Below are positions 13,736 through 15,181 of a stretch of DNA of 15,181 nt, in pieces. The position numbers and the translations under genes were made by a program. This DNA is from Robiginitomaculum sp. (GTDB lineage Bacteria > Pseudomonadota > Alphaproteobacteria > Caulobacterales > Maricaulaceae). The DNA lies in contig NVWT02000019.1 in the NCBI GenBank assembly GCA_002733735.2, positions 14,692 through 29,872 of the forward strand, in the 5' to 3' direction. A model generated the notes under the pieces. That model had not been told where the DNA came from and searched no databases. It was given only the letters and a program-made list of their open reading frames with translations. How positions within the stretch are numbered: position 1 is the stretch's first letter; each line of letters starts with the position of its first letter.

Positions 13736-15181
13736 TTAATTCTGAATTACAGCAGCAAAACTGTTAGCATCAGCTCGCGCCCAGTCTGTTCCCAGGCAGG
13801 TGTTTTGCGGATCTCCCAGCAAATCACCTTTATCTAGTAAATCATAAACTTCATCGGCTGGCAAAGCCCGTGTTGCACTTACCCGGTGATAGATATGGTG
13901 CGGGCGCAATTCAGATGGGTGTGCAAGCCCGGCGGCTCCTACGACCTCGGCCAAGGCACGCACGGTATTTAGGTGGTAAGAATACACCCGCTCAGCCTTG
14001 TCGGTTACAACCAATCCTCTTTGTAACAGTTTGTCCTGTGTCGCAATGCCGGTTGGACAATGGTTGGTATGGCAACTAAGCGATTGCACACAACCCAAAG
14101 CAAACATAAATCCACGTCCAGAATTACAAAAATCTGCGCCGATCGCCATTGCAGCAGCTAAGCCAAATGCCGAAATAATTTTGCCGCTAGCACCAAGTTT
14201 GATCTGATCCTTTAGGCCAGCACCAATTAGAGCATTGCGGGCAAATACCAAACCCGAACGAAGCGGGGTACCGATATGATCCTGAAACTCTACTGGTGCT
14301 GCTCCGGTGCCACCTTCGGCACCATCAATGACGATAAAATCCGGCAATATGCCAGTTTCTAACATTGCTTTGACTATGGCTAAAAATTCCCAGCGATGAC
14401 CAATACACAACTTAAAACCCACAGGCTTACCGCCAGACAATTCGCGTAGTTTCGCAATAAAATGCATTAGTTCAAGCGGTGTAGAAAACGCGGTATGATA
14501 CGGCGGAGAAACACATGTTTCACCCAAAGGTATTCCTCTGGTTTCAGCAATTTCCTTATTGACCTTTGAGCCAGGCAAAATGCCACCATGTCCGGGTTTT
14601 GCTCCTTGGCTTAGTTTTATCTCGATCATTTTTACACAATCTTGTTTGGCATTTTGTGCAAATTTCTCAGGGCTAAAACCTCCCTGATCGTCGCGGCAAC
14701 CAAAATAACTAGAGCCTATTTCCCAAACCAGATCACCGCCAAGTTTATGGTATGGGCTGATCGCGCCCTCGCCAGTGTCATGGTAAAACCTGCCCTTTGC
14801 TGCGCCACGATTAAGCGCGGATATGGCGTTTGAACCAAGCGAGCCAAAACTCATTGCTGATATATTGAACACAGATGAAAGATATGGCTGCTTGCAGTCT
14901 TTTCCACCAATTAGCACTCGAAATGTTTCGGGATCATTTTCCACCGCTGCCAAAGACGGGTTTAACCACTCATACTTGGCTTCGTTAAAGTCCACATGGC
15001 TACCAAACGGCTCCGAAGCTTGGACGTTTTTAGCACGCCGGTACACTAATGAGCGCTGTTCGCGATTAAATGGCATGCCATCGGTTTCGCCCTCGACAAG
15101 GTATTGCTGCATATAAGGGCGCATGAACTCGAACAACCAGCGCATTCGACCCATAACCGGATAATTCCGCCATAAAGCATG
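13736..15181 (-). CDS. FMN-binding glutamate-synthase-like protein (GltB central domain), 5' end outside the window
   Basis: The frame stays open from the ATG at 15154 to the window edge, adding HALWRNYPV before MGRMRWLFEFMRP. The NYPV.G...LFEF pattern is the normal upstream part of this family, so the real start lies beyond 15181 and the ATG at 15154 is internal. The visible 481 residues contain ISAMSFGSLG, GEGAISPYHKLGGDLVWEIG, PGHGGILPG, DGAEGGTGAAP (FMN/2-oxoglutarate barrel loops) and a Cys-x5-Cys-x4-Cys cluster in GCVQSLSCHTNHCPTG, the 3Fe-4S ligand pattern of glutamate synthases. It lacks the glutamine amidotransferase domain, so it is a stand-alone synthase-domain protein whose reaction is not established. 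The stop codon lies 10 bp upstream of the DsbA-like gene. Confidence 0.93.
   Translation of the reverse strand, partial: HALWRNYPVMGRMRWLFEFMRPYMQQYLVEGETDGMPFNREQRSLVYRRAKNVQASEPFGSHVDFNEAKYEWLNPSLAAVENDPETFRVLIGGKDCKQPYLSSVFNISAMSFGSLGSNAISALNRGAAKGRFYHDTGEGAISPYHKLGGDLVWEIGSSYFGCRDDQGGFSPEKFAQNAKQDCVKMIEIKLSQGAKPGHGGILPGSKVNKEIAETRGIPLGETCVSPPYHTAFSTPLELMHFIAKLRELSGGKPVGFKLCIGHRWEFLAIVKAMLETGILPDFIVIDGAEGGTGAAPVEFQDHIGTPLRSGLVFARNALIGAGLKDQIKLGASGKIISAFGLAAAMAIGADFCNSGRGFMFALGCVQSLSCHTNHCPTGIATQDKLLQRGLVVTDKAERVYSYHLNTVRALAEVVGAAGLAHPSELRPHHIYHRVSATRALPADEVYDLLDKGDLLGDPQNTCLGTDWARADANSFAAVIQN

Noticed and set aside
13736..15154. Glutamate-synthase-like gene complete with start at 15154
   Set aside because: The frame continues without a stop to the window edge and the added residues (RNYPV before MGRMRW) match the family, so the gene is partial rather than starting at 15154.

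Overview
The window is one contiguous chromosomal segment of ordinary bacterial character, moderately AT-rich with one GC-rich gene. The organism is most likely a member of the Pseudomonadota, leaning Alphaproteobacteria. The tRNA-Arg(ACG) carries an encoded CCA and a GCGCCGA/TCGGCGC acceptor stem with G73, and the C-terminal end of a dUTPase relic is of the GFGSTG type rather than the E. coli type. I did not find a defence island, CRISPR array, prophage or intact insertion sequence.

Layout, left to right. (1) 1-93 is the tail of an unidentified + strand gene. (2) 298-1035 (+) is a membrane-anchored class I methyltransferase that converges on, and overlaps by 4 bp, a minus-strand gamma-glutamyltranspeptidase lipoprotein (1032-2777). 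The ggt gene has a clear sigma70-type promoter with a 12-bp palindrome in its spacer and a terminator hairpin that includes its own last codons. (3) Divergent from ggt is a + strand three-gene unit, 2876-5784: group II PLP-dependent decarboxylase, P1/S58 (DmpA/NylC-type) self-processing aminopeptidase, and a GNAT acetyltransferase. Together with ggt it looks like peptide or amino-acid conjugate catabolism, but the substrate cannot be read from the sequence. (4) 5845-6171 holds tRNA-Arg(ACG) followed by three degenerate tandem repeats related to the tRNA 3' end. (5) 6252-6445 is a broken, internally deleted dut (dUTPase) relic. (6) 6523-10086 (+) encodes a 1187-residue exported protein with a CLCA-type metalloprotease motif (HEXXHXXXGXXDE), a VWA domain with complete MIDAS residues, and several C-terminal beta-sandwich regions. 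It has its own promoter with a perfect TTGACA box. (7) Two small unassigned membrane proteins follow (10167-10472, 10517-10924).

(8) The right third is a minus-strand block read from the window edge leftwards: FMN/3Fe-4S glutamate-synthase-like protein (5' end outside the window), DsbA-like/2-hydroxychromene-2-carboxylate isomerase-like protein, exported peroxiredoxin-like protein with a WCPFC motif, GNAT acetyltransferase, and a DJ-1/PfpI-family protein. Spacings are 10 bp, 97 bp, 2 bp and a 4-bp overlap, so the last three form a tight unit that may have its own promoter in the 97-bp gap. Thiol and redox chemistry is the common theme.

Intergenic stretches 94-297, 10087-10166, 10925-11068 and 12981-13077 hold only the short regulatory candidates listed; 6172-6251 holds nothing I can assign. 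The most notable items are the prokaryotic CLCA-like protein, the tRNA-tail repeats with one covarying stem pair, and the dut relic.
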